From contig NZ_LAJG01000048.1 in NCBI RefSeq assembly GCF_000970455.1, positions 62,001-126,000 on the forward strand: a stretch of 64,000 bases of DNA, in the 5' to 3' direction. Shown here in pieces: positions 25,031 to 36,945 of the stretch (positions are counted from its first letter, which is position 1; every line of letters starts with the position of its first letter). The notes beneath the pieces are model-generated. The model was not told the origin of the DNA, did no database searches, and saw only the letters and a program-made list of their open reading frames with translations. This stretch comes from Devosia soli. GTDB taxonomy: Bacteria; Pseudomonadota; Alphaproteobacteria; Rhizobiales; Devosiaceae. The position numbers and the translations under genes were made by a program.

Positions 25031-25442
25031 CCTTTTCGATCCGCTTTGTCCGGGTTTCGGGTGTCTTTGCATCTTCGACCGACAGGACATGCGCCTTGCG
25101 TTTCGATGGCGCGAGCGCCTCGAAACCCGCCTTCAAATCATCTGATGCCAATGCGTCAAGAAGATCCGCGGGCACTTCGATTTCCCGAGGCGCATCGTCT
25201 TTCTCGACGGCGACGTCGACGGTGTCGCCGCCCTTGAGACCGCTGGCCTTACGGTGCTCGGAGCTAAAGGGAATGAGCGCTTTCCCCGCCATTGCTCCGA
25301 TGGTGCTTCGGTAAACATATCCGTTGACCGTTACTTTGACGGCTGCGCGTCGGCTGCCGAGCGCTTCGAGCACATGTTCAGGGACTTCGATGCCGGTATT
25401 ATTGCCCATCTGAAAAAGAATGCACGAGAACTTCATCGCCAT
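25011..25442 (-). CDS. DUF1905 + YdeI/OmpD-associated family protein
   Basis: The 143-residue protein joins a DUF1905 barrel (about residues 1-90, GYVYRSTIGAMAGKALIPF) to a short C-terminal YdeI/OmpD-associated segment (AGFEALAPSKRKAHVLSVEDAKTPETRTKRIEKVI). The KRKAHVLSVEDAKTPETR motif is characteristic. Some relatives protect against antimicrobial peptides or bacteriocins; no role is shown here. Starts at 25442 and 25436 are both possible. It is divergent from the semialdehyde dehydrogenase gene. Confidence 0.85.
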   Translation of the reverse strand: MAMKFSCILFQMGNNTGIEVPEHVLEALGSRRAAVKVTVNGYVYRSTIGAMAGKALIPFSSEHRKASGLKGGDTVDVAVEKDDAPREIEVPADLLDALASDDLKAGFEALAPSKRKAHVLSVEDAKTPETRTKRIEKVIASLR

Positions 25443-25549
25443 TTTCCATCAAAATCCAATGTCACTTTTAAACATTTCAGCATGTCGGCCGAGGGGTGAC
25501 CCAAATCATCCTCCGTGCATGGCTGACAATCCCCACGGCGCTGTTGTGA

Positions 25550-25563
25550 GCCGGCATGCCGGC
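25550..25563. promoter_or_regulatory. 14-bp perfect palindrome upstream of the dehydrogenase gene
   Basis: GCCGGCATGCCGGC is self-complementary over its full length and lies 40 bp before the ATG at 25604, in the divergent promoter region. It could be a regulator site, but no regulator gene is beside it. Confidence 0.4.
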
Positions 25564-25603
25564 GATTACCTAAGTTTGACTTTAAACCGAGGAACTGCCG
25601 AAC

Positions 25604-27190
25604 ATGTCGGAGAAGATCACCGGAGCCGCCCTCATCGGCAATGCCGACATTGCGCGCGAAGAGCAGAGCTTTCTCGCCTTCAACCCGTCGACCGGCGAGA
25701 TGCTTGAGCCCGCATTCCGCATATCAAGCGCCGAAGATGCCGCCCGCGCCTCCTCGCTCGCGGCCGCGGCGTTCCAGCCCTATCGTCACCTGCCCTACAC
25801 GCAGCGCGCCACTTTCTTGCGCGCAATCGCGGAAGAAATCATGACGCTTGGCGATGACCTTATCTCGCGCGCCATGCAGGAAACCGGTTTGCCTGAGGCG
25901 CGCATCAAAACCGAGCGCACACGCACCTGCTGGCAACTCGAACTCTTCGCCCGCGTCGTCGAGCGCGGTGACTGGCTCGATCTACGCGTCGATACTGCCC
26001 AGCCCGATCGCGCACCTCTTCCAAAGTCGGCATTCCATCTGCGTCAAATTCCGCTTGGCCCCGTTGCCGTTTTTGGTTCGAGCAACTTTCCCCTCGCCTT
26101 TTCCGTAGCTGGCGGCGACACGTCCTCCGCGCTAGCAGCCGGTTGCCCCGTCATCGTCAAGGGCCACCCCGCCCATCCCGGTACGGGCGAACTCGTTGCT
26201 CGCGCGGTCAGAAAGGCGGCGATCCGTACCAACATGCCGGAAGGCGTTTTCTCCTATCTTCCCGGCGAAGTCGCCACCGGCACGGAACTCGTCAAGAACC
26301 CGGCCATCAAGGCGGTTGGTTTCACCGGCTCGCGCGCGGGCGGCATGGCGCTCGTCAACCTCGCCGCTTCCCGCCCCGAACCGATCCCGGTCTATGCCGA
26401 GATGAGCAGCATCAATCCGGTCCTGTTGTTTCCCGAGGCGCTCAAGCGCCGTCCAGCAGACCTTGCCAAGGGCTATGTCGGCTCGCTGACGCAAGGCGCC
26501 GGGCAGTTCTGCACCAATCCTGGCCTTGTTTTCGTGATCGACGGTCCTGAACTCTCGCCCTTCCTGTCAGCTCTGGCAGCCGAAATCGGCGACCATGAGC
26601 CGGCGGTCATGCTCACCAAAAACATCTACGGCGCTTTTGAACGCGGCCGCGACGCGCTGCAGCATTCGCCCGGCGTCACGACTATCGGCGAAAGCCAGCC
26701 GCCGAACGGACCCAATCGTGGACGCGCCGCCGTGTTTCGCACGGATTTTGCGACTTTTACGCAGAACCCTGACCTCGAGCGCGAGGTTTTCGGCGCATCG
26801 TCGTTGATCGTCGTTTGCCAGGACGTCGGGGAACTGGAGAGGGCTCTCGCCTATATCGAAGGCCAACTGACTGCTACGCTTCAACTTGAAGCCGAGGACA
26901 TTCCGCTCGCTCGCAGCCTGATGCCAACCTTGGAGCTCAAGGCTGGGCGCATCCTGGCCAATGAGTGGCCGACGGGCGTTGAGGTCACCGATGCCATGGT
27001 CCATGGCGGGCCGTATCCAGCGACGTCTGCAGGCGCCACGACCTCGGTTGGCACGCTCGCCATCCGCCGCTTCCTCCGCCCGGTCTCCTACCAGTCGCTT
27101 CCCGCAGCGCTGTTGCCGAACGAACTGCAGGGTGAGGCGCTATCGGCCCACCCGCACTTGCTGGATGGGGTCGTCAAAAGCCCTGGATGA
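25604..27190 (+). CDS. aldehyde dehydrogenase, alpha-ketoglutarate-semialdehyde (2,5-dioxovalerate) type
   Basis: The 528-residue protein belongs to the NADP-linked aldehyde dehydrogenase branch that oxidises 2,5-dioxovalerate to 2-oxoglutarate at the end of pentose or sugar-acid catabolism. Signs are FGSSNFPLAFSVAGGDTSSALAAGCPVIVKGHPAHPGT, the catalytic Glu266 (EMSSINP) and the nucleophile Cys303 (GQFCTNPG). No pathway genes lie next to it in this window, so it may serve several routes. It has its own promoter region, with a 14-bp palindrome upstream. Confidence 0.87.
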   Translation: MSEKITGAALIGNADIAREEQSFLAFNPSTGEMLEPAFRISSAEDAARASSLAAAAFQPYRHLPYTQRATFLRAIAEEIMTLGDDLISRAMQETGLPEARIKTERTRTCWQLELFARVVERGDWLDLRVDTAQPDRAPLPKSAFHLRQIPLGPVAVFGSSNFPLAFSVAGGDTSSALAAGCPVIVKGHPAHPGTGELVARAVRKAAIRTNMPEGVFSYLPGEVATGTELVKNPAIKAVGFTGSRAGGMALVNLAASRPEPIPVYAEMSSINPVLLFPEALKRRPADLAKGYVGSLTQGAGQFCTNPGLVFVIDGPELSPFLSALAAEIGDHEPAVMLTKNIYGAFERGRDALQHSPGVTTIGESQPPNGPNRGRAAVFRTDFATFTQNPDLEREVFGASSLIVVCQDVGELERALAYIEGQLTATLQLEAEDIPLARSLMPTLELKAGRILANEWPTGVEVTDAMVHGGPYPATSAGATTSVGTLAIRRFLRPVSYQSLPAALLPNELQGEALSAHPHLLDGVVKSPG

Positions 27191-27330
27191 TCAAAAAACA
27201 CAACTGCGCGAGTGAGGCAGAGCTGAAGAACGTCTGAGGGTGCAACCAGCCAAGTCGCGGCGTGGTTTCGGCCAACGGCGCGCTTCTAGAGTCCATCCAA
27301 CTCAATCAAAGGCGCTGTCTTTTCGCTGCA

Positions 27331-28356
27331 CTACCACCACTTGGGATGGCTCGGCGTCAGTCCCCCCGCAACGGCGCTGTCGATGGCCGCCGTTTCCTCC
27401 GCGGAAAAGCTCAAATTATCGAGCGCTCCGAGGTTGTCCTTGAGCTGGTTGAGAGTACGAACCCCGATCAGGGAAGAGGTGAGTTCTGGCCGGCGCAGCA
27501 CCCAGGCAAGCGCCATTTGCGGCATGGTCTGGCCGCGCGCCCTGGCAATGACGCCAAGCTTGCCGACGGCGTCCAGGGTCTCGGGCTTGATCCGGTCAGC
27601 CTTGAGGAAAGGGTTATTGCTGGTGCCGCGCGCGCCATCGGTCTCGCCGGTATTGTACTTGCCAGAAAGGACACCCTGGGCGAGCGGTGAGAAGGCGATC
27701 ATCCCGATGCCAAGCTCCCCGCAGGCATCGATTGTCTTGTCGTCTTCTATCCAGCGGTTGAGGATCGAATAGCTCGGCTGATGAAGGATGCACGGCACGC
27801 CAAGGGACTGAAGGATCGCGTGCGCTTTCCGGGTTTCCGCTTCCGGATAGTTGGAAATGCCGACATAGAGTGTCTTGCCCTGTGCAACGAGCGTCGCCAA
27901 CGCACCCATCGTCTCTTCCAGCGGCGTTTTGGGATCGAACCGATGGGAATAGAACACATCGACGTAGTCGAGGCCGAGGCGTCTTAGCGATTGCTCCGCC
28001 GAGGCGATGAGGCTTTTGCGGCTTCCCCACTCGCCGTATGGGCCCTCCCACATATTGTAGCCGGCCTTGGACGAGATGATCAGCTCGTCCCGATATGGCC
28101 GGAAGTCACGTGCCATCACTTGCCCGAATAGTTCTTCGGCCGAGCCCGGCGGCGGACCGTAATTGTTGGCGAGGTCGAAATGGGTGATACCAGCATCGAA
28201 GGCCGCGCCGAGGATTTCGAAGGCAGACGGATAGTCGCGCGCACCGCCAAAATTCTGCCAAAGGCCAAGACTGATGACGGGCAGTTTGAGCCCGGATCGA
28301 CCAGCATTGCGATATTGCATGGTCTCATAGCGACCGGGCGCGGCACGATAGGTCAT
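27331..28356 (-). CDS. aldo/keto reductase (L-glyceraldehyde-3-phosphate reductase / YghZ type)
   Basis: The 341-residue protein starts MTYRAAPGRYETMQYRNAGRSGLKL, the N-terminus of the YghZ/Mgr group. The AKR tetrad is present: Asp (FDLANNYGPPPGSAEE), Tyr in the same stretch, Lys (ISSKAGYNMWEGPYGEWGS) and His (YSHRFDPKTPLEE). It reduces aldehydes with NADPH in the cytoplasm; the E. coli relative acts on L-glyceraldehyde 3-phosphate and methylglyoxal. It stands alone, 165 bp beyond the 3' end of the gamma-glutamyltransferase-like gene. Confidence 0.9.
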   Translation of the reverse strand: MTYRAAPGRYETMQYRNAGRSGLKLPVISLGLWQNFGGARDYPSAFEILGAAFDAGITHFDLANNYGPPPGSAEELFGQVMARDFRPYRDELIISSKAGYNMWEGPYGEWGSRKSLIASAEQSLRRLGLDYVDVFYSHRFDPKTPLEETMGALATLVAQGKTLYVGISNYPEAETRKAHAILQSLGVPCILHQPSYSILNRWIEDDKTIDACGELGIGMIAFSPLAQGVLSGKYNTGETDGARGTSNNPFLKADRIKPETLDAVGKLGVIARARGQTMPQMALAWVLRRPELTSSLIGVRTLNQLKDNLGALDNLSFSAEETAAIDSAVAGGLTPSHPKWW

Positions 28357-28521
28357 GGGTAAATCCAGATGAAGGGACGTGATCAGCGACGCGCGCCGCT
28401 CTTTCCGTCAGCGACTTGGATGGTAGCGGGTACGACCGAGCCCGGCAACGCCATGCTACGAAAATGACTGGCAGTCTCCGTCGGCTTTCCCGCGTGAGCG
28501 CAGAGACAATCTTTTGGGCGT

Positions 28522-30180
<1,659 letters not shown>

Positions 30181-30181
30181 G

Positions 30182-31060
30182 TTACTCCCGCGGCTCCATG
30201 GCATCGCGCAGGCCGTCGCCGAGGAAATTCACGGCCAGAACGGTGAAGAGGATCAGCAGACCCGGCGGAATGGCGAGCCAGGGCGCGACCGACAGCCAGG
30301 ATGAGGCGCTGTTGAGAAGATTGCCCCAGGTGGGCACCGGCGGTTGGATGCCGAAGCCCAAGAAGGACAAGGCGGACTCCAGCATAATAGCGCTGCCCAC
30401 GGCCAAAGTCGCCGAAACGGTGATTGGCCCGATGGCATTGGGGAGGATATGCCGGAACATCAGCCGCGGACCGCTGGCACCGAGCGCGCGAGCAGCTTCC
30501 ACGAACTCTCGTTCACGCAGGGCCATGAACTGGCTGCGAACAAGACGGGCGGTGCCCATCCAGATGAGAAGACCGACGATCGCGACGAGGAGCGGCGGGC
30601 TGGGGCGGAACAGACCCGATAGCAGGAGCACCAGCGGCAGCGTCGGGATCGACAGCATGACGTCGGTAAGACGCATCAGCACCTGATCGACCCAGCCGCG
30701 ATAAAAGCCCGAGACAGCCCCGACCAGCGTGCCTGCAAAGGTCGCGATGATCGCGCCGGCAAGGCCCACCGCCAGCGACACGCGGCCGCCATGGATAAGG
30801 CGCGTCAGGGCATCGCGGCCGAGTTCGTCCGTTCCGAGCCAATGCTCGGCCGACATCGGACCGGGCGCGCCGATCAGCATAAAATCCTGGCCGTCGAAGG
30901 TGTAAGGCGAGACCCATGGTCCAACGATGACCACGGCACCTAGCAGAAGCAGAAAAGCGAGGCTCAGAACCGCAGGTGTATGCCGCAGGAAGCGGCGCAC
31001 GACGCGGCGACCATAGGACTGCGGCGGCTGCGCGGCGATGGGAACTGTGGTGTCAGCCAT
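30182..31060 (-). CDS. Dpp/Opp-type ABC transporter permease, DppC-like
   Basis: The 292-residue membrane protein has the DppC N-terminal tail, a GTDELGRDALTRLIHGGRVSL stretch and the permease loop EFVEAARALGASGPRLMFRHILPNAIGPI. About six membrane segments are visible. It pairs with the permease encoded upstream. I start at the ATG at 31060 because GAGGA lies six bases before it; the gene overlaps the upstream permease by eight bases. It ends one base before the GGT-like gene. Confidence 0.9.
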   Translation of the reverse strand: MADTTVPIAAQPPQSYGRRVVRRFLRHTPAVLSLAFLLLLGAVVIVGPWVSPYTFDGQDFMLIGAPGPMSAEHWLGTDELGRDALTRLIHGGRVSLAVGLAGAIIATFAGTLVGAVSGFYRGWVDQVLMRLTDVMLSIPTLPLVLLLSGLFRPSPPLLVAIVGLLIWMGTARLVRSQFMALREREFVEAARALGASGPRLMFRHILPNAIGPITVSATLAVGSAIMLESALSFLGFGIQPPVPTWGNLLNSASSWLSVAPWLAIPPGLLILFTVLAVNFLGDGLRDAMEPRE

Positions 31061-32006
31061 AACGGATCCTCGGATCGAGAGCGGCATAGGCGAGGTCGGC
31101 GACGATGTTGGCGAGAATGATGCCGAGTGAACCCATCATCATGAGACCCATCAGCATCGGGTAGTCGCGCCCATCCATGCTTTCCATGAAGAGACGGCCG
31201 ATGCCGGGCCAGGCAAAGACGGTTTCGGTGATGACCGCGCCAGAGATGACGGTGCCGAAATCGACGGCGATGACAGTGACCGCCGGAATCATGGCGTTGC
31301 GCAAAGCGTGAAGCACGACGACGGCGCGCTCCGAGCGGCCCTTGGCATAGGCGGTCCGGATGTAATCCTGATTGAGCACATCGACCATGCCGGAGCGGAT
31401 GAAGCGGCTCCAGCTCGCAATCGTCGCGAGCGACAGCACCGCTGCCGGCATGACGATATGGCTGAGCCGGTCGAGGAAGTCGCCACCACCAATCGACTTG
31501 TAGCCCGCTGACGGCAGCCAGCCGAGTTGCACCGAGAAAAAGAGCTGCAGCAGCAACGCCATCCAGAACACGGGGATGGAAATGCCGGCGAAGGAGGCGA
31601 GCGTCACGGTGGTATCGAGCTTGGAGCCGCGGCGCGAGGCGCTGATGATACCGAGCGGAATGGCCAAAGCCAGCGAAATCAGCAGCGACAGGCCACCGAG
31701 CTCGAGCGTGGGGCCAAGGCGCAGCACGATCTCGGTCAGGACGGGGCGTCCGGTGCGGATCGAATAGCCCCAATCGCCCACCAGCATGGATTTGAGCCAG
31801 AGGAAATATTGAACAGGCACAGGCTGATCGAGGCCATAAGCCCTGGCGATCTGATCCAGCGCTTCTTTGCTGACGGCGGGGTTTTCAAGATACATGTCCA
31901 GCGGTCCACCTGGCGCGAGATGGATGATGGTGAACAGGATCAGCGAAATGCCGAGCAGAAGTGGTATAGCGCCGAGCAAACGGCGGATGACGTAACCTAG
32001 ACTCAT
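31053..32006 (-). CDS. Dpp/Opp-type ABC transporter permease, DppB-like
   Basis: The 317-residue protein starts MSLGYVIRRLLGAIPLLLGISLILF and has the DppB layout with the loop QDYIRTAYAKGRSERAVVVLHALRNAMIPAV. CGGGAGG lies six bases before the ATG at 32006; the open frame to 32102 has no match. It imports the ligand delivered by the binding protein encoded upstream. A strong hairpin separates it from the binding-protein gene. Confidence 0.9.
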   Translation of the reverse strand: MSLGYVIRRLLGAIPLLLGISLILFTIIHLAPGGPLDMYLENPAVSKEALDQIARAYGLDQPVPVQYFLWLKSMLVGDWGYSIRTGRPVLTEIVLRLGPTLELGGLSLLISLALAIPLGIISASRRGSKLDTTVTLASFAGISIPVFWMALLLQLFFSVQLGWLPSAGYKSIGGGDFLDRLSHIVMPAAVLSLATIASWSRFIRSGMVDVLNQDYIRTAYAKGRSERAVVVLHALRNAMIPAVTVIAVDFGTVISGAVITETVFAWPGIGRLFMESMDGRDYPMLMGLMMMGSLGIILANIVADLAYAALDPRIRYG

Positions 32007-32131
32007 GCCGCCTCCCGGGTCGTGTCTGGTGCGGCGCAGTCTGGCGCCAGGAATACAAAGAAAAGCATCATTCCAACGAAAGCGGAATTGCCCGAAAGGC
32101 AAGGCTTGCGTGGGAATGGTGCCTCGAGGGA

Positions 32132-32157
32132 GGCCGCCCGGCTGCTGCCGGACGGCC
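32132..32157 (-). other. intercistronic hairpin between binding-protein and permease genes
   Basis: On the minus strand GGCCGTCCGGC and GCCGGGCGGCC pair at 10 of 11 positions with a 4-base loop. No U-run follows. It lies 12 bp after the binding-protein stop, where 3' end protection would raise the amount of binding protein relative to the permeases. Confidence 0.65.
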
Positions 32158-32168
32158 CGATGTCAGGC

Positions 32169-33782
32169 TCAGCCTTCCATGTACCATTCGGCGGTGTGCA
32201 CGAAATTGGTCATGTTGGTCGGGTTGGGCACGAAGTCCTTGAGTTTGGCGGTCTTGGCGATCAGCGCAACGTTGGTCGTCAATGGAATGCTCGGCAGATC
32301 CTCAGCAAGGATTGTCTGGAATTCCTTGGCCGCTTCCATACGCACGGCAGTGTCGAGCGAATTCTCGAACTTGGCGAAGGCCTCATCGAGCTTGGGATTG
32401 GAATAGGACTGGCCGTTATTGGCGCCGCCCGTGCCCCAGAACACCGAGTAGACCGGGTCGGCCGAGGTGATCCAGCGACCATAAATGAGGTCGTAGCCGC
32501 CGTTGTATCGGGCTTCGCGGTAAGCAACGCCGGTCTGGTTGTTGGCGGTGGCTTCGATGCCAATGGCCTTGAGCTGGGCGATGATCACCTGCTGGGCGAG
32601 TTCGTCATCGGCGCGGCCGGCCTGGACCATGAACTGGTAGGAGAGGCGATTGCCGTCCTTTTCGCGGATGCCGTCGCTGCCGGCAACATAGCCTGCGGCA
32701 TCAAGCGCTGCCTTGGCGCCTTCGACGTCATAAGCGATTTCGGGGGTCTCGGCGTCGTACCATTCGAAAACCGGCACAACCGGGGACTTGATGGCTTCAG
32801 GGAACCCGCCCTGGGCGCGGATCAGGACATTGCGGTCGATGCCCATGGCAATGGCCTTGCGCACTTCGAGATCGGCAAGCGTCGGGTTCTTGAAGTTGAA
32901 GTCGAGGTGCTGCCAGGAGAGTAGCGGACCCTTGACGATCTCGATGCCGTCAATGCCTTCGACCTGCGAAGCCTGGCTGTACGGGGTCGAGACGACCATG
33001 GTCACTTCGCCCGAGCGGAGCTGGGTGATCAGGGTATTGGTGTCCGGGATCATCTTGAAGATGATGGAGTCAAGGTACGGCAGCTGATCGCCGTTCTCGG
33101 CCTTGTCCCAGTATTCGTCGAAACGTTCGGTGACGACATACTGGCCGCGCACGAATTCGGTGACCTTGAACGGGCCTGTGCCGATCGGGGTTTCGTTGTA
33201 GGTCGAGGTGTTGAGATCGGTGCCTTCGAGGACATGCTTGGGCAGGATGCCGAAGGTAAAGAGCGTCGAGGCGAAAGTCGGCAGGATGGTGTTGTAGTTG
33301 ACGATCACGGTCAAATCGTCAGGCGTTTCAATGCTCTCGACTTCTTCGGTGCCGTCCTTGGATTCAGCGATGAAGGCCGGGTCCTTGACCGCTTCCCAGG
33401 TGTACTTGACGTCAGCCGAGGTGAAGGGTTCGCCGTCGTGCCACTTGACGCCTTCGCGGAGCTTATAGGTGATCTTCATGGTCTTGCCGTCTTCGGCAAC
33501 GACGATGCCGCCGTTTTCGAGCGTCGGCACTTCGGTGGCGAGAACGGGGACGTACTTCGCGTCCGAGCCGGGCGCCAAAAGTCCTTCTACAACAGCGGCT
33601 TGGGCGTCGCCCAAAAAGCCGGTGGAGTAGACATTCATGGTGTCGATTTCATAGGTGAGACCGACAGTTAGCGTGCCGCCAGGAGCCTGGGCGTAGGCCG
33701 GGAAGGCACGGAATGCGGTCATGGCCACGCCACCGGCCAGCATGCCCTGAAGGGCGGCACGTCTCGTCAATTTAAACGTCAT
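32169..33782 (-). CDS. ABC transporter substrate-binding protein, family 5 (peptide/nickel/opine type)
   Basis: The 537-residue protein has a twin-arginine-like signal (TRRAALQGMLAGGVAMTAF) and the SBP family 5 fold (DGKTMKITYKLREGVKWHDGEPFTSADVKYTWEA). Proteins of this family bind peptides, opines, oligosaccharides, glutathione or nickel, so the ligand must come from context. The neighbours encode amide and peptide hydrolases, which suggests a peptide-like or amide ligand. AAGGAAGAG precedes the ATG. It sits between the GhrA-type gene and the permeases. Confidence 0.88.
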   Translation of the reverse strand: MTFKLTRRAALQGMLAGGVAMTAFRAFPAYAQAPGGTLTVGLTYEIDTMNVYSTGFLGDAQAAVVEGLLAPGSDAKYVPVLATEVPTLENGGIVVAEDGKTMKITYKLREGVKWHDGEPFTSADVKYTWEAVKDPAFIAESKDGTEEVESIETPDDLTVIVNYNTILPTFASTLFTFGILPKHVLEGTDLNTSTYNETPIGTGPFKVTEFVRGQYVVTERFDEYWDKAENGDQLPYLDSIIFKMIPDTNTLITQLRSGEVTMVVSTPYSQASQVEGIDGIEIVKGPLLSWQHLDFNFKNPTLADLEVRKAIAMGIDRNVLIRAQGGFPEAIKSPVVPVFEWYDAETPEIAYDVEGAKAALDAAGYVAGSDGIREKDGNRLSYQFMVQAGRADDELAQQVIIAQLKAIGIEATANNQTGVAYREARYNGGYDLIYGRWITSADPVYSVFWGTGGANNGQSYSNPKLDEAFAKFENSLDTAVRMEAAKEFQTILAEDLPSIPLTTNVALIAKTAKLKDFVPNPTNMTNFVHTAEWYMEG

Positions 33783-33843
33783 GTTCTCTTCCTTGCTTCT
33801 GCCCTAGGGGCGTTCTCTCCGGTGCCGGATTTTCCGGTCTTAT

Positions 33844-34773
33844 TCAGTAGCCAAGGCTGCGATCGACAGCGTGCGGGATCGGCTCGCCGCGTTCGAAGCG
33901 CTTGATATTGCTGACCATTTCCTTGACGGCCATGTGCTGGTGCGTCGGCGCCGCAACGTGGGGCGAGAGCCGGACCTTGGGGTGTTTCCAGAGCGGATCG
34001 TCGGATGGGAGCGGCTCGATGCGGAAAACATCGAGCGCTGCGCCGCTCAATTTGCCGCCGTCGAGGGCAGCCAGAAGGTCGGCATCGACGACGTGACCAC
34101 CCCGCGCACCGTTAATGAAAAAGGCGCCATCTGTTAGCATTCCGATAACATCGAGATCGACGATGTCGGCGGTTTCGTTAGTCAGGGGCAGAAGGTTGAC
34201 CAAAATGTCCGATCCGCGGACGGCATTGGCCAATTGGTCCATGCCTGCATAGGTGGTCGCGCCCTCGATCTCGTGATGCGAGCGCGCCCAAACACGGGTG
34301 TCGAAACCGAACCGGACGAAGTGCTCGGCGACTGGGCGACCGAGAGCGCCGGCGCCGAGAACGGTGACCTTGCGCTCATTGGCGAGCTTTTCGGGCTGCG
34401 GGGTCCATTCGCCGCGCGCCTGCTGTTCGGCATAGAGGAAGAGGTTGCGATGCCAGGCCAGGGCCTGGGCCAGAACCCATTCAGCCATGCCAAGGGCGAG
34501 GCCATCGTCGACAAGACGGACGATGGGGAGATGGTCGGGGACTTCGCCGCTCGCGAGCAGATGCTCGATGCCGGCATTGAGGCTGAGGACCAATTTCAGG
34601 CCGGGCACGGCGCGGATGACGCCGGGCAGCGGACGGCCGACGACGATGTAGGGCACATCGGCATCACCCGGTTTGGGCTGCTCGGTCAGGACCTCATAAT
34701 CCGGCAGCTCTGCACGGAAAAGTTGGGCCAGTTGTTCAGGATTTCCGCGCGAGGCAATGAATATACGTTTCAT
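33844..34773 (-). CDS. ghrA: glyoxylate/hydroxypyruvate reductase A type 2-hydroxyacid dehydrogenase
   Basis: The 309-residue protein has the D-2-hydroxyacid dehydrogenase fold: Rossmann motif TVLGAGALGRPVAEHF, catalytic Arg (INGARGGHVVDADLL), Glu (DVFRIEPLP) and His (LSPHVAAPTH). Length and the KRIFIASRG start fit GhrA, which reduces glyoxylate and hydroxypyruvate. I start at 34773 by family fit; the open frame runs upstream to 35076 but without homology. It heads the transcription unit that continues into the binding protein, permeases and GGT-like protein. Confidence 0.85.
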   Translation of the reverse strand: MKRIFIASRGNPEQLAQLFRAELPDYEVLTEQPKPGDADVPYIVVGRPLPGVIRAVPGLKLVLSLNAGIEHLLASGEVPDHLPIVRLVDDGLALGMAEWVLAQALAWHRNLFLYAEQQARGEWTPQPEKLANERKVTVLGAGALGRPVAEHFVRFGFDTRVWARSHHEIEGATTYAGMDQLANAVRGSDILVNLLPLTNETADIVDLDVIGMLTDGAFFINGARGGHVVDADLLAALDGGKLSGAALDVFRIEPLPSDDPLWKHPKVRLSPHVAAPTHQHMAVKEMVSNIKRFERGEPIPHAVDRSLGY

Positions 34774-34800
34774 GACAGGGAGCATGATGTGTCCAGCTTG

Positions 34801-34852
34801 GATCATGCAATGGCCGAAAAAATTCAATTTCCCTGCACTTGAGATCATGCAA
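34801..34852. promoter_or_regulatory. two direct repeats GATCATGCAA, 42 bp apart, upstream of ghrA
   Basis: GATCATGCAA occurs exactly at 34801-34810 and 34843-34852. The 42-bp spacing is four helical turns, so both copies face the same side of the DNA. They lie 28-79 bp before the ghrA start, in its promoter region. The site looks like a regulator-binding array; the protein is unknown. Confidence 0.45.
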
Positions 34853-34877
34853 GGCGGGTTTTCGGGCCAAAATGATA

Positions 34878-34905
34878 AAGCACGCGCCGGGGCTGGCGCG
34901 TGCTT
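34878..34905 (-). terminator. terminator at the end of the ATPase/DUF885 unit
   Basis: AAGCACGCGCC (34878-34888) and GGCGCGTGCTT (34895-34905) form a perfect 11-bp stem with a 6-base loop, followed on the minus strand by TATCATTTT. It lies 33 bp after the stop of the DppF-like gene, so it separates the two transcription units. Confidence 0.85.
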
Positions 34906-34937
34906 ATCCACAATGCTTTTGAATTGAGCAGGACCGG

Positions 34938-35922
<985 letters not shown>

Positions 35923-35930
<8 letters not shown>

Positions 35931-36945
35931 GGACTTCGTTCCAGCGGATGCAGCGAGCCCGATGTTCGGGAACGACAGGCAGGAGGGCGGGCACAGCGGC
36001 GCGGCATTCAGGGATCACCCAGGCGCAGCGCGGGTTGAAATCGCAGCCCTGCGGCGGGTTGCGCGGATCAACGACGCTGCCGGGAATGGCGCGGAGGCGA
36101 AGCTCCTGGCCCGAGGCGCGGGCGGCATGATCGACGACGGGAAGGCTATCGAGAAGACCGCGGGTATAGGGATGGCTCGGATGGGCGAAAAGTTCGCGCA
36201 CCGGGGCCGTTTCGACGATGCGGCCGCCATACATGACGGCGACGCGATCGGCGACTTCGGCGACGACGCCCAGATTGTGGGTGATGAAGAGGATGCCCAT
36301 GCCGATCTCGCGCTGCAGGCGGCGCATGAGTTCGAGGATCTGCAATTGCACGGTCACGTCGAGGGCGGTGGTGGGTTCATCAGCGATGAGCAGTGCGGGA
36401 TTGCAGGCAAGCGCCATGGCGATCATGACGCGCTGGCGCATGCCGCCCGACATTTGGTGGGGATAGACATCGGCGCGGCGGGCCGGATCGGGGATTTCAA
36501 CCAGAGCCAGCATCTCGACGGCGCGGGCCCAGGCCTGTTTTCGCGTCAGGTTCTGGTGAAGCCGTGCGGCTTCGGCGATCTGGGCACCAACCTTCTGGGT
36601 CGGATTGAGCGAGGTCATCGGCTCCTGAAAGATCATGCCGATTTCGTTGCCGCGAATGGCGCGCATGGCGTTTTCGGGCTGCTGGACGAGATCGACGATC
36701 TGTCCGGAGCGGGTGCGAAACAGCATTTCGCCGCCCGTTATGGCGCCGACGCCCTTTTGAATGAGGCGCATGACCGAAAGGCTGGTGACGGATTTGCCAG
36801 AGCCGCTTTCACCGACCAGGGCAACGGTTTCGCCCTGCCCGATGGTGAGATCGACGCCTTTGACGGCGCGAACGACGCCGGTTTCAGTCGAAAACTCGGT
36901 GACGAGGCCGCGGATGTCGAGCAGTGGAGTGGTCTGATCCGTCAT
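35923..36945 (-). CDS. Dpp/Opp-type ABC transporter ATP-binding protein, DppD-like
   Basis: The 340-residue ATPase has Walker [10 protein letters not shown], the signature [15 protein letters not shown], Walker [13 protein letters not shown] and the C-terminal extension with CDFNPRC. It forms a heterodimer with the DppF-like protein. The ATG overlaps the DUF885 stop by four bases (ATGA), showing that the transporter ATPases are translated together with the hydrolase. Confidence 0.92.
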
